In this document: piece by piece, positions 42,855-51,389 of the stretch | Layout of the letters: each line of letters starts with the position of its first letter | How positions within the stretch are numbered: position 1 is the first letter of the stretch | Assembly (NCBI RefSeq): GCF_009861505.1 | Contig: NZ_WTFT01000013.1 | Span: 28,706 to 90,050, forward strand | DNA: 61,345 bases | Direction: 5' to 3' | Origin: Pseudomonas izuensis | GTDB lineage: Bacteria; Pseudomonadota; Gammaproteobacteria; Pseudomonadales; Pseudomonadaceae | Notes under the pieces: model-generated | The model's database searches: none | The model's input: the letters and a program-made list of their open reading frames with translations, nothing else | Told to the model about the DNA's origin: nothing | Position numbers and translations under genes: made by a program

Positions 42855-42858
42855 GGCG

Positions 42859-43581
42859 TTACTTAAGCCGCGATCCGTCGAACCACTCCAGCGCGGTGCG
42901 CCAGAAGCAGATGCCCAGGAAGTAAGCCGACATCAGCAACCACAGCCCCATCACCAGCGGGTTGATCACCGGGTGGTTGATCACCAGTGACAGGCTGCAC
43001 AGCAACCAGATGGCCGTGACGGCAATGTTGATCGGCATGAAGCGACGCACACGGAACGGGTGCAAAAATTTCATCCGGGTCAGTGTCAGCAGGGCCAGGC
43101 CGATCACCGTCAGGAAGGTGATCCACGGCGACGGCGCGATGATGTACAGGCACAGGGCGACCACATTCCACGCGGCGGGAAAGCCCTGGAAATAGTTGTC
43201 CTTGCTTTTCATGTTGACGTTGCAGAAACAGAACAGCGACGACACCAAAATCAGCGACACGGTCAGCAGCAGGGTGTAGTCCGGCAACGGAACGTAGCGA
43301 TAGATGAACAGCGCCGGGATGAATACATACGTCAGGTAGTCGATGACCAGGTCAAGGATCGAACCGTCGAAGCTCGGTAGCACCGACTGCACATTGACCT
43401 TGCGCGCCAACGCGCCATCCAGGCCGTCGACGATCAGGGCCACGCCCAGCCACAGCAGGCAATGGGTTGGCTGGTTATCGAGCAGGGCGAGGGTTGCAAG
43501 GAAAGCGGTGACCACACCGGTAGCGGTAAAACCATGGGCTCCCCACGCTTTGAGCCTGGCGATGTGTAGAGTCGAAATCAC
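42859..43581 (-). CDS. pcs: Phosphatidylcholine synthase (Pcs)
   Basis: Condenses CDP-diacylglycerol with choline to phosphatidylcholine at the inner membrane. About 240 residues and seven or eight helices. The full CDP-alcohol signature is intact (VDGLDGALAR...FDGSILDLVIDY), and the segment YLTYVFIPALFIYRYVPLP plus NVNMKSKDNYFQGFPAAWNVVAL is diagnostic for Pcs. The start is taken as a GTG with GGAG nine bases upstream; an ATG 12 codons earlier is the alternative. Confidence 0.92.
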   Translation of the reverse strand: MISTLHIARLKAWGAHGFTATGVVTAFLATLALLDNQPTHCLLWLGVALIVDGLDGALARKVNVQSVLPSFDGSILDLVIDYLTYVFIPALFIYRYVPLPDYTLLLTVSLILVSSLFCFCNVNMKSKDNYFQGFPAAWNVVALCLYIIAPSPWITFLTVIGLALLTLTRMKFLHPFRVRRFMPINIAVTAIWLLCSLSLVINHPVINPLVMGLWLLMSAYFLGICFWRTALEWFDGSRLK

Positions 43582-43845
43582 GGGGGCGTTCTCCAGAAAG
43601 TGAAGCAAGCCAGTCATCGTCCTCAGCAACGAGGGCGGCGGCAAACCGGGTCGGGTTGCAGGTATCGACCGGGTATCCGGGAATAAGGTTCACCACCTAT
43701 GAATCTTAGCTGCGCCGCCAAAAAATACCCCGGAAATATCCGCAACACTGTGCCGGGGGGCACGTCGGCCAAACGGTGGTAGCACATTTACCGGCGAGGA
43801 CTATTGTTGTCTGTCTGGATCACTTCCATCGATGAGGACGCCGTC

Positions 43846-44601
43846 ATGAACACCAGCGATCTGCTTGAACAGTTACTGCGGGGCGGCCAGGGTGCCACGC
43901 CGCGACAGGACGGCGGTGGCGGGTCAGGTGGGCTCGGCGACCTGGGTGGATTGCTCGGCGGCCTGATGGGCGGCGGCGGTGGTGCCAGTGCCAGTGCCGG
44001 TGGCGGTGGATTGGGCGGCCTGGGTGGCCTGGGCGGATTGCTCGGTGGTCTGCTGGGCGGTGGCTCGCCAATGGGCGGTTCGCCACAAGCGCGTTCGGGC
44101 GGTGGCACCAATTATGCCGCGCTCGCTTCGCTGGGAATGATGGCGTTCCAGGCGTATCAGGCCTGGCAGCGCAGCCAGGCCGCGCAGCCGCAGCAGGTGA
44201 CGCAACAGGCGCCACGTACGGTGGATCTGTTGGCCGGACCGGAAGTCGAGGAGCACAGCCATGCAATCCTGCGGGCACTGATCGCCGCGGCCAAGGCCGA
44301 TGGCCGGATCGACCCGGCCGAGAAGCAGATGATCAGCACCGAAATAGGCCGTCATACCGACGATCCGCAGTTGCAGCAGTGGCTTGACGATGAAGTCGCC
44401 AAGCCGCTCGACGCTGCCGAGGTGGCGCAATCGGCCACCGATCCCGGCATGGCCGCCGAGATGTACCTGGCCAGCGTGATGCTGGTGGACGATCAGCAGG
44501 ATGCCGAGCGCAACTATCTGGATGAGCTGGCAGCGGCGCTGAACATCGATCCGGATTTGCAGGTGCATCTGGAGCAGCAGGCGAGGGGTGGGACTGTCTG
44601 A
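43846..44601 (+). CDS. DUF533/TerB-like protein with Gly-rich N-terminal region
   Basis: 251 residues. Residues about 15-80 are a low-complexity Gly/Leu-rich tract with repeated GGLGGLGGLLGG units. Residues 130-245 are a helical TerB-like DUF533 domain (HAILRALIAAAKADGRIDPAEKQMI). Acidic residues in AKADGRIDPAE are typical of TerB metal-binding folds. GAGGAC precedes the ATG. No tellurite operon is nearby. Function unknown. Confidence 0.83.
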   Translation: MNTSDLLEQLLRGGQGATPRQDGGGGSGGLGDLGGLLGGLMGGGGGASASAGGGGLGGLGGLGGLLGGLLGGGSPMGGSPQARSGGGTNYAALASLGMMAFQAYQAWQRSQAAQPQQVTQQAPRTVDLLAGPEVEEHSHAILRALIAAAKADGRIDPAEKQMISTEIGRHTDDPQLQQWLDDEVAKPLDAAEVAQSATDPGMAAEMYLASVMLVDDQQDAERNYLDELAAALNIDPDLQVHLEQQARGGTV

Positions 44602-44625
44602 AGTTTAAGTCGGCTGTCAGTCCGC

Positions 44626-44698
44626 TATCGCGGGCAAGCCCGCTCCCAGAGGATCTGTGGCGTCATGGGTACCTGTGGGAGCGGGCTTGCCCGCGATG
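44626..44698. repeat. REPIN-like pair, inverse orientation (GAGCGGGCTTGCCCGCGA type)
   Basis: ATCGCGGGCAAGCCCGCTCCCAGA and TGTGGGAGCGGGCTTGCCCGCGATG with the TGTGGGAGC ends facing inward. It lies between convergent genes. Confidence 0.85.
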
Positions 44699-44711
44699 AA
44701 CGATAACGCGG

Positions 44712-45152
44712 TTAACCTGCTGGTTTTGGCACCAGAAAGGTCACATCAAAGCGCTCGGCGACTTCAAATATCCGGGCCAGATCCTCAGGCACCTTGAACC
44801 GGTCCATCGCCGCAAAAAACTGCCCGCCGCGCGGGTCGGAGACCACGCCGATCATCTTCGCGGTGGTACTGATGTTCTTGTAGGCATGAATCGTTCCGGC
44901 AGGGATATGCACATAACCTCCCGCCGGGACGGTGGTGGATTTACCTTCGACAGTCACTTCGACCTCGCCTTCCACCACGTAAAACGCCTCGTCCCACGGA
45001 TGGAAGTGCGGTGGCGGGCCGCCACCTTGCACGCCCACCTGAATGTGCATTTCAAAGGGTTTGCTCAGGTCCCCGCCGGCCAGGACCGTGATCGCTTCGC
45101 CAACGACGTTGTAGGGTGGCGGGGGGGCTTCGATGACGTGAGTGGTGCGCAT
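44712..45152 (-). CDS. Cupin-domain protein
   Basis: 146-residue single-cupin protein. Motif 1 is GPPPHFHPWDEAFYVVEGEVEVTV with two His and a Glu as potential metal ligands; motif 2 is PAGGYVHIPAGTIHAYKN. Mononuclear metal enzyme or sensor of unknown substrate. The long C-rich upstream extension is not credible coding. Confidence 0.83.
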   Translation of the reverse strand: MRTTHVIEAPPPPYNVVGEAITVLAGGDLSKPFEMHIQVGVQGGGPPPHFHPWDEAFYVVEGEVEVTVEGKSTTVPAGGYVHIPAGTIHAYKNISTTAKMIGVVSDPRGGQFFAAMDRFKVPEDLARIFEVAERFDVTFLVPKPAG

Positions 45153-45336
45153 GACTGCTCTCCGGGGATGAAGCGGCACCCGCTGATTGTAGGCCCTTGA
45201 GCGCCTGCCGGACGCCACGCCACCGGGCCGTCTGTCCGGGCACATTCACCGTCGATGGAATTTTTACGCGCACGGCTCGCTCTGCTGAGGGAGAGACGCG
45301 CTGAATCCGCGTCCTGCAGCGACCGGCAGGTGAGCG

Positions 45337-47976
45337 ATGAACAAGGACCTCGACGACTACAACCGCAAGCGCGATTTTTCGGCGACATCAGAACCGGCCG
45401 CCATCAAGCGAACCGGCAGAAAGAACGCCAGGGATCATGCCTTGCAGTTTTGTATCCAGAAGCACGACGCTTCGCGCCTGCACTACGACTTTCGCCTGGA
45501 GCTCGACGGCGCGCTCAAGAGCTGGGCAGTGCCCAAGGGACCGTCATTGGACCCCAGGGTCAAGCGCCTGGCGGTGCACGTCGAGGACCATCCGATCGAC
45601 TACGCCACGTTCGAGGGCAGCATCCCCGAAGGGCATTACGGCGCTGGCGATGTGATTGTCTGGGACCGTGGTGTGTGGATCCCCCAGGACGACCCGGCCA
45701 AGGCCTACGCCAAGGGCCGGCTCAAGTTCGAACTGCAAGGCGAGAAGCTCGCCGGTTTGTGGAACCTGGTGCGCACGCACATGCCGGGCAAGCAGGAGCA
45801 GTGGTTCCTGATCAAGCATCAGGACGGTGCCGCCCGAGCCGAAGACGATTACGACGTGGTCGCCGCCGAGCCGAACAGCGTGCTCAGTGATCGCAGCATC
45901 GTGGCCAGGACACCGAAGGCTGCCCGGCCCGCCAATGTTCCAAAACCCGCCAAGGCCATCAAAAAACCGGCCACCGCGGTTCGCAGGGAAAAGTCCGTGC
46001 AACTCACCGGCGCGCACAAAGCCAGGTTGCCGGACCAGATCAAGCCGGAACTGGCGACACTGGTGGAAAAGGCCCCGGACGGCGAGTGGGCTTATGAAGT
46101 CAAATTCGACGGCTACCGGATCATGGCGCGCATCGACCACGAAGAGGTCAGGCTCTTCACCCGCAACGGCCACGACTGGACCCACAAGTTGCCCGGTCAG
46201 GCCAAGGCGCTGGAAAGCCTGGGGTTGGAATCGGCCTGGCTCGACGGTGAAATGGTGGTGGTCGACGAACAGGGGCTGCCGGACTTCCAGGCGCTGCAAA
46301 ATGCTTTCGATGCCGGGCGCAGTGGCAACATCCTCTACTACCTGTTCGACTTGCCCTATCTCAACGGCGTGGACCTGCGCGAAGTGCCGGTCGAAGAACG
46401 CCGGGCGGCGTTGGCGACCGTGCTCAAAACCGGCACAGACCCGTTGCTGCGCTTTTCCGACAGCTTCAGCGAAGACCCTGAGGCCTTGCTCAACAGCGCC
46501 TGCCAGATGCGCATGGAAGGCCTGATCGGCAAGCGCCTGGGCTCGGCCTACGTGTCCCGGCGCAGCAGCGACTGGATCAAACTCAAGTGCAAACATCGGC
46601 AGGAGTTCGTCATCGTCGGTTTCACCGATCCCAAGGGGGCACGCAGTGCCTTCGGTGCGTTGTTGTTGGGTTTGCATGATCGCGACAGCGGCGAGTTGCG
46701 CTACGCCGGCAAGGTTGGCACTGGCTTCACCGAGGCCACCCTGGGCAGCATTCATGAGCAACTAAAACCCTTGCAGACGAAAAAGCCGGCGGTGGTCAAT
46801 CCACCCGGCGGTGCCGAATTCAGGGGCGTGCATTGGCTCAAGCCCAGCCTGCTGGCGGAAGTGGCCTTTGCTGAAATGACCAAGGAGGGCTCGGTGCGAC
46901 ATGCAGTGTTCCATGGCCTGCGTGACGACAAGCCTGCCAAAGACATTACCGAGGAGCGTCCGACTGCCGTGAAAGCGACTTCTGCGAAACCTGCCCCTGC
47001 AAAAAAAGCGGCCCCGGCGAAAAAGACCGCCGCCGCCAAGTCACCCGCCGCGCAAAAGAAAGCCGAGCCTGCGCCGTCACAACAAGGCCTGGCCGAGGGC
47101 AAGGTCCGCATCACTCACCCGGACCGCGTCATCGATGCCAGCAGCGGCACTACCAAAATGCAACTGGCGCACTATTACGCCAGTGTCGCCGAGTGGATTT
47201 TGCCGCAGCTCAAGGATCGCCCGGTGGCGCTGGTGCGTGCGCCAGACGGCGTTGCCGGCGAGTTGTTTTTCCAGAAAAACGCCGAGCGCCTGGCCATCCC
47301 CGGTATCACCACCCTCGACCCGCAGCTCACCGGGCAGCCGATGATGGTGATCAACAATGCCGAAGCGCTGGTCGGCGCGATTCAGATGAGCACCGTGGAA
47401 TTGCACACCTGGAACGCCACCTCGGACAACCTCGACAAACCCGACCGCTTCGTCCTCGACCTCGACCCGGACCCGGCGCTGCCGTGGAAGCGCATGGTCG
47501 AAGCGACCCAGTTGACCCTGACGGTGCTCGATGAACTGGGGCTCAAGGCGTTTCTCAAGACCAGCGGCGGCAAGGGCATTCACCTGGTGGTGCCGCTGAC
47601 CCGCAAGCTCGGCTGGGATGAGGTCAAGGAATTCAGCCACGGGATTGTCAGCCACATGGCGAAGCTGCTGCCGGAGCGCTTTTCCGCAGTGTCGGGGCCG
47701 AAGAACCGGGTAGGGCGGATCTTCATCGATTACCTGCGCAATGGTCTGGGCGCGACCACCATCTGTGCCTACGCCGTACGCACCCGGGAAGGGTTGCCGG
47801 TGTCGGTGCCGATTTTTCGCGAGGAGGTGGGGGACCTCAAGGGGGGCAACCAGTGGAACGTGCACAGCGTGCATGAACGCCTGGCCGAAGTGGGCGATGA
47901 ACCCTGGGCGGAGATGAAGAAAACCCGGCAGACGATCACGGCGGAGATGCGGCGGCGGGTCGGAATGAAAAAATAA
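45337..47976 (+). CDS. ligD: Multidomain DNA ligase D (phosphoesterase-ligase-polymerase)
   Basis: 879-residue non-homologous end-joining enzyme in the Pseudomonas domain order. Residues 30-165: 3'-phosphoesterase with H43, H49, D51, R53 and H85 in QKHDASRLHYDFR and VEDHPIDY. About 230-525: ATP-dependent ligase with nucleotidyl lysine K256 in EVKFDGYR. A Lys/Ala/Pro-rich linker spans about 540-587. About 588-879: primase-polymerase with DLDPDP metal-binding acids. All catalytic residues I can check are present. The partner ku gene is not in the window. Confidence 0.96.
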   Translation: MNKDLDDYNRKRDFSATSEPAAIKRTGRKNARDHALQFCIQKHDASRLHYDFRLELDGALKSWAVPKGPSLDPRVKRLAVHVEDHPIDYATFEGSIPEGHYGAGDVIVWDRGVWIPQDDPAKAYAKGRLKFELQGEKLAGLWNLVRTHMPGKQEQWFLIKHQDGAARAEDDYDVVAAEPNSVLSDRSIVARTPKAARPANVPKPAKAIKKPATAVRREKSVQLTGAHKARLPDQIKPELATLVEKAPDGEWAYEVKFDGYRIMARIDHEEVRLFTRNGHDWTHKLPGQAKALESLGLESAWLDGEMVVVDEQGLPDFQALQNAFDAGRSGNILYYLFDLPYLNGVDLREVPVEERRAALATVLKTGTDPLLRFSDSFSEDPEALLNSACQMRMEGLIGKRLGSAYVSRRSSDWIKLKCKHRQEFVIVGFTDPKGARSAFGALLLGLHDRDSGELRYAGKVGTGFTEATLGSIHEQLKPLQTKKPAVVNPPGGAEFRGVHWLKPSLLAEVAFAEMTKEGSVRHAVFHGLRDDKPAKDITEERPTAVKATSAKPAPAKKAAPAKKTAAAKSPAAQKKAEPAPSQQGLAEGKVRITHPDRVIDASSGTTKMQLAHYYASVAEWILPQLKDRPVALVRAPDGVAGELFFQKNAERLAIPGITTLDPQLTGQPMMVINNAEALVGAIQMSTVELHTWNATSDNLDKPDRFVLDLDPDPALPWKRMVEATQLTLTVLDELGLKAFLKTSGGKGIHLVVPLTRKLGWDEVKEFSHGIVSHMAKLLPERFSAVSGPKNRVGRIFIDYLRNGLGATTICAYAVRTREGLPVSVPIFREEVGDLKGGNQWNVHSVHERLAEVGDEPWAEMKKTRQTITAEMRRRVGMKK

Positions 47977-47999
47977 CCCTCACGGCAATCCGCAATCCC

Positions 48000-48101
48000 T
48001 GTAGGAGCGAGCTCTGCTCGCGATGGTCGTGAACGTTGACGCGTAAAACCAGATGCCCAACGGCGCCCTCGGGTTTTTCGCGAGCCAGCTCGCTCCTACA
48101 G
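48000..48101. repeat. REPIN-like inverted pair (GAGCGAGC type)
   Basis: TGTAGGAGCGAGCTCTGCTCGCGATGG and TTCGCGAGCCAGCTCGCTCCTACAG. The interior carries GTCGTGAACGTTGACGCG and AACCAGATGCCC, a variant of that at 34463. Confidence 0.87.
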
Positions 48102-48122
48102 AAAAGCAGAAAACCCATCCCG

Positions 48123-48797
48123 TTACTTTATGAACGCCCGAAGGTCGCTATCCAACTTGTCGATCGCTGCCTTGAAATCCTGGGCGGTGACTTTCTGGCT
48201 TTCGTTGGACAACTGCTTGCCAAACACCTTGCGCACTACCCTGGCCACGGTCTGGTTGCTTTTCGCGTCGATGAATTCGGCCTCGATAAACAATTCAGTG
48301 TCCTGGTCCCGATGACCGGTGGCGGCCTGAGTCGCGCCAACGACGGCAGCGATGGGGACCACTTCATACCATTTCATGCCTTCGTTCGAGGCGCTGACCC
48401 CGGTGATGGCCGAGCGCATGATCAAGGTTTTCGAGCCGGCCGGTGCTGCGCTTGCGCTGTTGACTACCCGGTATTTCTGTCCCAGCGTGGCTTTGGCCTT
48501 ATTGGACATGTAGTTCTGAATGTCAGTAAGCGTCTGCTGGTTGACCCGCTCATTGGGCTTGGGGGCCGGATAGAGCTCCAGTTTGTTGAACGCCACGGTG
48601 TTGTACGCATTGGGGTTCCACGACGGGCTCACCCAGCGCATCGCGGTACCGCCGCTTGGCGTCGTGACTTCTTGCAGGTTGTTGTAGCTGGACAGGTAAC
48701 CGGAGTACTGCTCCCGTTCGGTGACTTTGGAGGTGCAGCCACCGAGCAGGAGCCCGGTCAGTGCGGTGCCGATGAGCAATTTTCGGGTCAGGTTCAT
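48123..48797 (-). CDS. DUF3313-family lipoprotein
   Basis: 224 residues with a lipoprotein signal peptide ending LLGGC (lipid-modified Cys21). The mature part matches the DUF3313 style (EREQYSGYLSSYNNL, WVSPSWNPNAYNTVAFNKLELYP, SAITGVSASNEGMKWYEVVPIAAVVGA). Periplasm-facing lipoprotein of unknown function. It lies just downstream of the FadL-type porin gene on the same strand, 46 bp apart. Confidence 0.85.
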   Translation of the reverse strand: MNLTRKLLIGTALTGLLLGGCTSKVTEREQYSGYLSSYNNLQEVTTPSGGTAMRWVSPSWNPNAYNTVAFNKLELYPAPKPNERVNQQTLTDIQNYMSNKAKATLGQKYRVVNSASAAPAGSKTLIMRSAITGVSASNEGMKWYEVVPIAAVVGATQAATGHRDQDTELFIEAEFIDAKSNQTVARVVRKVFGKQLSNESQKVTAQDFKAAIDKLDSDLRAFIK

Positions 48798-48843
48798 AGT
48801 GCTGTGTGCTCCTTGGATCAGGTCGTTTTTCATTAGCGGAAAA

Positions 48844-50112
48844 TCAGAAACGCCAAGTCATGTTGCCGGTCACGGCTTGAATCCAGGCATCGTCGAATTG
48901 ACCGGAAATCCGATTGCCTGACACAGTCTTGGTCTGGTCTACCGGCATGTCGCCCAACCAGATCATGGCCAAACTGACATTGACGTCGGTGTCCCTGTTC
49001 AGAGCATAGGTGGCTCCTGTCGCAATGCGCCAGGACTCGCCCATCGGCACGATTGCCGAACGCCTGTTGTCCGAAACGGCACTGCTGTCGTAGGCCACGC
49101 CGAAATTCCACAGCAGTTGCTGGGTGGCCTGGTATTGCGCGCCGAGCGACAGGTGCCAGGTGTCCTTGAAGCCCGCATCGATGGTGGTCGAGCGGGCATC
49201 ATCAGCCGTTGTGTCGACCTGCACGCCGATATCGCCGAATTCCGACCAGTCCTGCCAGTTGACCGAGGCGAGCAAGGCCCACTGCCGGTCCAGTTGCTGG
49301 AACAGGCTCAGGGTGACGGTTTGCGGCACGGTTATATCAAGTTGGGTGTTGGTGCCATCGAGGCGCTGCAACAACGGGCCGTCGCCCTTGATGTCCAGGC
49401 CGTCCTCGAACTCCAGATCGACCTTGCTGGTGTAGGTCAGGCCAATGCGGGTTCCGGGTTGCGGGGCGTAGATCACCCCCACATTGGCGCCGAAACCCCA
49501 ATCCTTGTCCTTGTATTTGAACTGGCCGTCACCGCGGTCGGTGAAGCCGAACGGTGAGCGGTCGATGGCGGTCTGCGCTTGCAGCATGCCGTACATGGCC
49601 TTGATGCCGACACCCACCGACCATTGTTCGTTGAAGCGGTACGCCACGCTCGGCACCAATGACAAACCGAGCAGGCTGGAGTTCTGCGTGAAGTAGCGCC
49701 CGGACCAGTCATTGTCGTAATTGACCGCCAGGCCGAAGTCACCGTATTGGCCGAAGCCGACGCTCCAATGGTCATCCAGTGCATGGCTGATGAAAAAACT
49801 GCCGCCGGGTATCGGGTCCAGGGCGTTGCCACTGCCGCTGCCCGCCACGTTGGTGCCTTCGTCGCGATCGAATTTCAGATCGCCGTAGAGCACCTGCAAG
49901 CCAGCGGTGATCTGCGTACCCGGCAGGTAACTCATACCCGCCGGGTTGCTGGCAATGGTCGATGGGCCCTGGGCCCGGGCCGCAGCACCGGCGTTGGCCA
50001 GGCCGACGTTGTCGGTGCCGACTTCGTAGAGCAAGATACCGCCCGCCCAGGTTTGCTGACAGCAGAGGGCGAGCAGGGTGACGACGGGCAGAGCAGTTAC
50101 CTTTGGCTGCAT
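48844..50112 (-). CDS. FadL/OmpP1/TodX-family outer membrane transporter
   Basis: 422-residue outer-membrane beta-barrel with a signal peptide (about 1-23, ending QQTWA). The mature N-terminus GGILLYEVGTDNVGLANAGAAARAQ is the FadL hatch-domain start (conserved N-x-G-A-G type). Barrel-strand alternation continues to a C-terminal phenylalanine (MTWRF). It imports hydrophobic compounds such as fatty acids. Possibly cotranscribed with the lipoprotein. Confidence 0.9.
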   Translation of the reverse strand: MQPKVTALPVVTLLALCCQQTWAGGILLYEVGTDNVGLANAGAAARAQGPSTIASNPAGMSYLPGTQITAGLQVLYGDLKFDRDEGTNVAGSGSGNALDPIPGGSFFISHALDDHWSVGFGQYGDFGLAVNYDNDWSGRYFTQNSSLLGLSLVPSVAYRFNEQWSVGVGIKAMYGMLQAQTAIDRSPFGFTDRGDGQFKYKDKDWGFGANVGVIYAPQPGTRIGLTYTSKVDLEFEDGLDIKGDGPLLQRLDGTNTQLDITVPQTVTLSLFQQLDRQWALLASVNWQDWSEFGDIGVQVDTTADDARSTTIDAGFKDTWHLSLGAQYQATQQLLWNFGVAYDSSAVSDNRRSAIVPMGESWRIATGATYALNRDTDVNVSLAMIWLGDMPVDQTKTVSGNRISGQFDDAWIQAVTGNMTWRF

Positions 50113-50358
50113 GGCGTCAGTACTCCAGAGCCGTTTCCCACAGCTCCGCAAATGTGGTGTCCCGCGAAAAGAGAGTAGGTTCTAATCGTTAAAAAGCCAG
50201 TGAATGCCGTGCATTCTTGGGGGCGGGGGCAGGACAGACCAGAGGCGAGGGGGGGCCTGATACCCATTGAGCCAGCGATTATTCGTGGTCTGGGCAATAC
50301 AGGCTGTTTTGAATACAAGTGACGAGGCGGCGAGCGGCACTCGCCGCCTCGATGGTGA

Positions 50359-50637
50359 TTATTTGCCGGAAATGCCTGCCAGCAGCGGTGCCATCTGCTC
50401 ATCGGTCAAAGCCGCGTGGACTTCCATGCTCATGAGGTCGTTCCACTCCAGTACCCATTGCTGAATCGGCACCACATCACTGGCCTCGGCAACGCCAAAA
50501 CCGGCCGAGCTACCGACGGCATGCCAGCGTCCCTTCATCGTGACGCCTGCTGGTGGAGCCCCACCGGTCTTGAGAAAGCGCTCGACTGCGGCATTGCGAT
50601 TGTCAGGGCTGATCGACCAACTGACGATGAATAACAT
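50359..50637 (-). CDS. DUF3303-like small protein
   Basis: 92 residues; MLFIVSWSISPDNRNAAVERFLKTGGAPPAGVTMKGRWHA is the DUF3303 pattern of a dimeric alpha-beta barrel-like fold. AGGAGG just upstream of the ATG gives a strong ribosome site. Function unknown. Confidence 0.84.
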   Translation of the reverse strand: MLFIVSWSISPDNRNAAVERFLKTGGAPPAGVTMKGRWHAVGSSAGFGVAEASDVVPIQQWVLEWNDLMSMEVHAALTDEQMAPLLAGISGK

Positions 50638-50820
50638 CGGCCACCTCCTGTTGCGGATTGGCACCTGATTTCCTTGGCGTACCTGGCTGGCGCCGGGGCC
50701 AGGGTCGCACTCGGTTTCCAGTTCCGTCCTGGCTGGTGTGCAGCAAAAACTCCCATGAGAAGGCATAGCAGCGCGCCGCACTGTGCGTACGACCGCTGAT
50801 CTTCTCGTGGGACACAGGGT

Positions 50821-51222
50821 TCACGCATCGCGCAACAGGTCGTTGGCGTTGAGCACTTCGTAGGCGATTTCCGGGCGCTTTTCCATGGCGCGGCGGATCG
50901 CGGCCGGGATCGATGCGCGGGTTTTGCGGCACAGCCCCGGCAAGTCGCCGACGTAGATGCCGATCCCGCGCATGGTCCGCACTTCGTTTGCACTTGGGAC
51001 GAAGTCGACGCGGATGCCCAGTTGCTCGAACATCCGCCGTTGCAGGTGTTCCAGATCCTTGAAACTCGAAAGGTTTTCCAGGCGCTCGATCAGGCGCTTT
51101 TCTTCGGTGCGGGTCAGAAACAGGATGCGCACGTCCGCCCCCGGTGTTTCCAGCAACGGGTCACGCCCGCAATCGCAGGCACCGGGCGGGCAGGGTTGGC
51201 GGATCGGAGCAGAGGTTGTCAT
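50821..51222 (-). CDS. Conserved hypothetical protein with CPPGACDC motif
   Basis: 133 residues. The N-terminus has RQPCPPGACDCGRD (three cysteines in C-x5-C-x-C spacing) and a fourth cysteine lies late (GLCRKTRASIP). The middle is charged and helical (RTEEKRLIERLENLSSFKDLEHLQRRMFEQL). I do not recognise a family with known function. The cysteine pattern could bind zinc or an iron-sulfur cluster. The start is uncertain: there is no good ribosome site at the ATG, and a TTG lies three codons upstream. Confidence 0.7.
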   Translation of the reverse strand: MTTSAPIRQPCPPGACDCGRDPLLETPGADVRILFLTRTEEKRLIERLENLSSFKDLEHLQRRMFEQLGIRVDFVPSANEVRTMRGIGIYVGDLPGLCRKTRASIPAAIRRAMEKRPEIAYEVLNANDLLRDA

Positions 51223-51290
51223 GGGTTTCAATCATAGAGCGCTGTGATCGAGTTTGCCCATAGGGTTTTTTTGAAGCGACGCACACCCCC

Positions 51291-51374
51291 TGTAGGAGCG
51301 AGCCTGCTCGCGATGGTGTGTCAGCAGACATCAATGTGGCTGACACGCCATCGCGAGCAGGCTCGCTCCTACAG
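51291..51374. repeat. REPIN-like inverted pair (GAGCGAGCCTGCTCGCGA type)
   Basis: TGTAGGAGCGAGCCTGCTCGCGATGG and CCATCGCGAGCAGGCTCGCTCCTACAG with a short interior. Confidence 0.87.
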
Positions 51375-51389
51375 AGGGATATGCTTACC

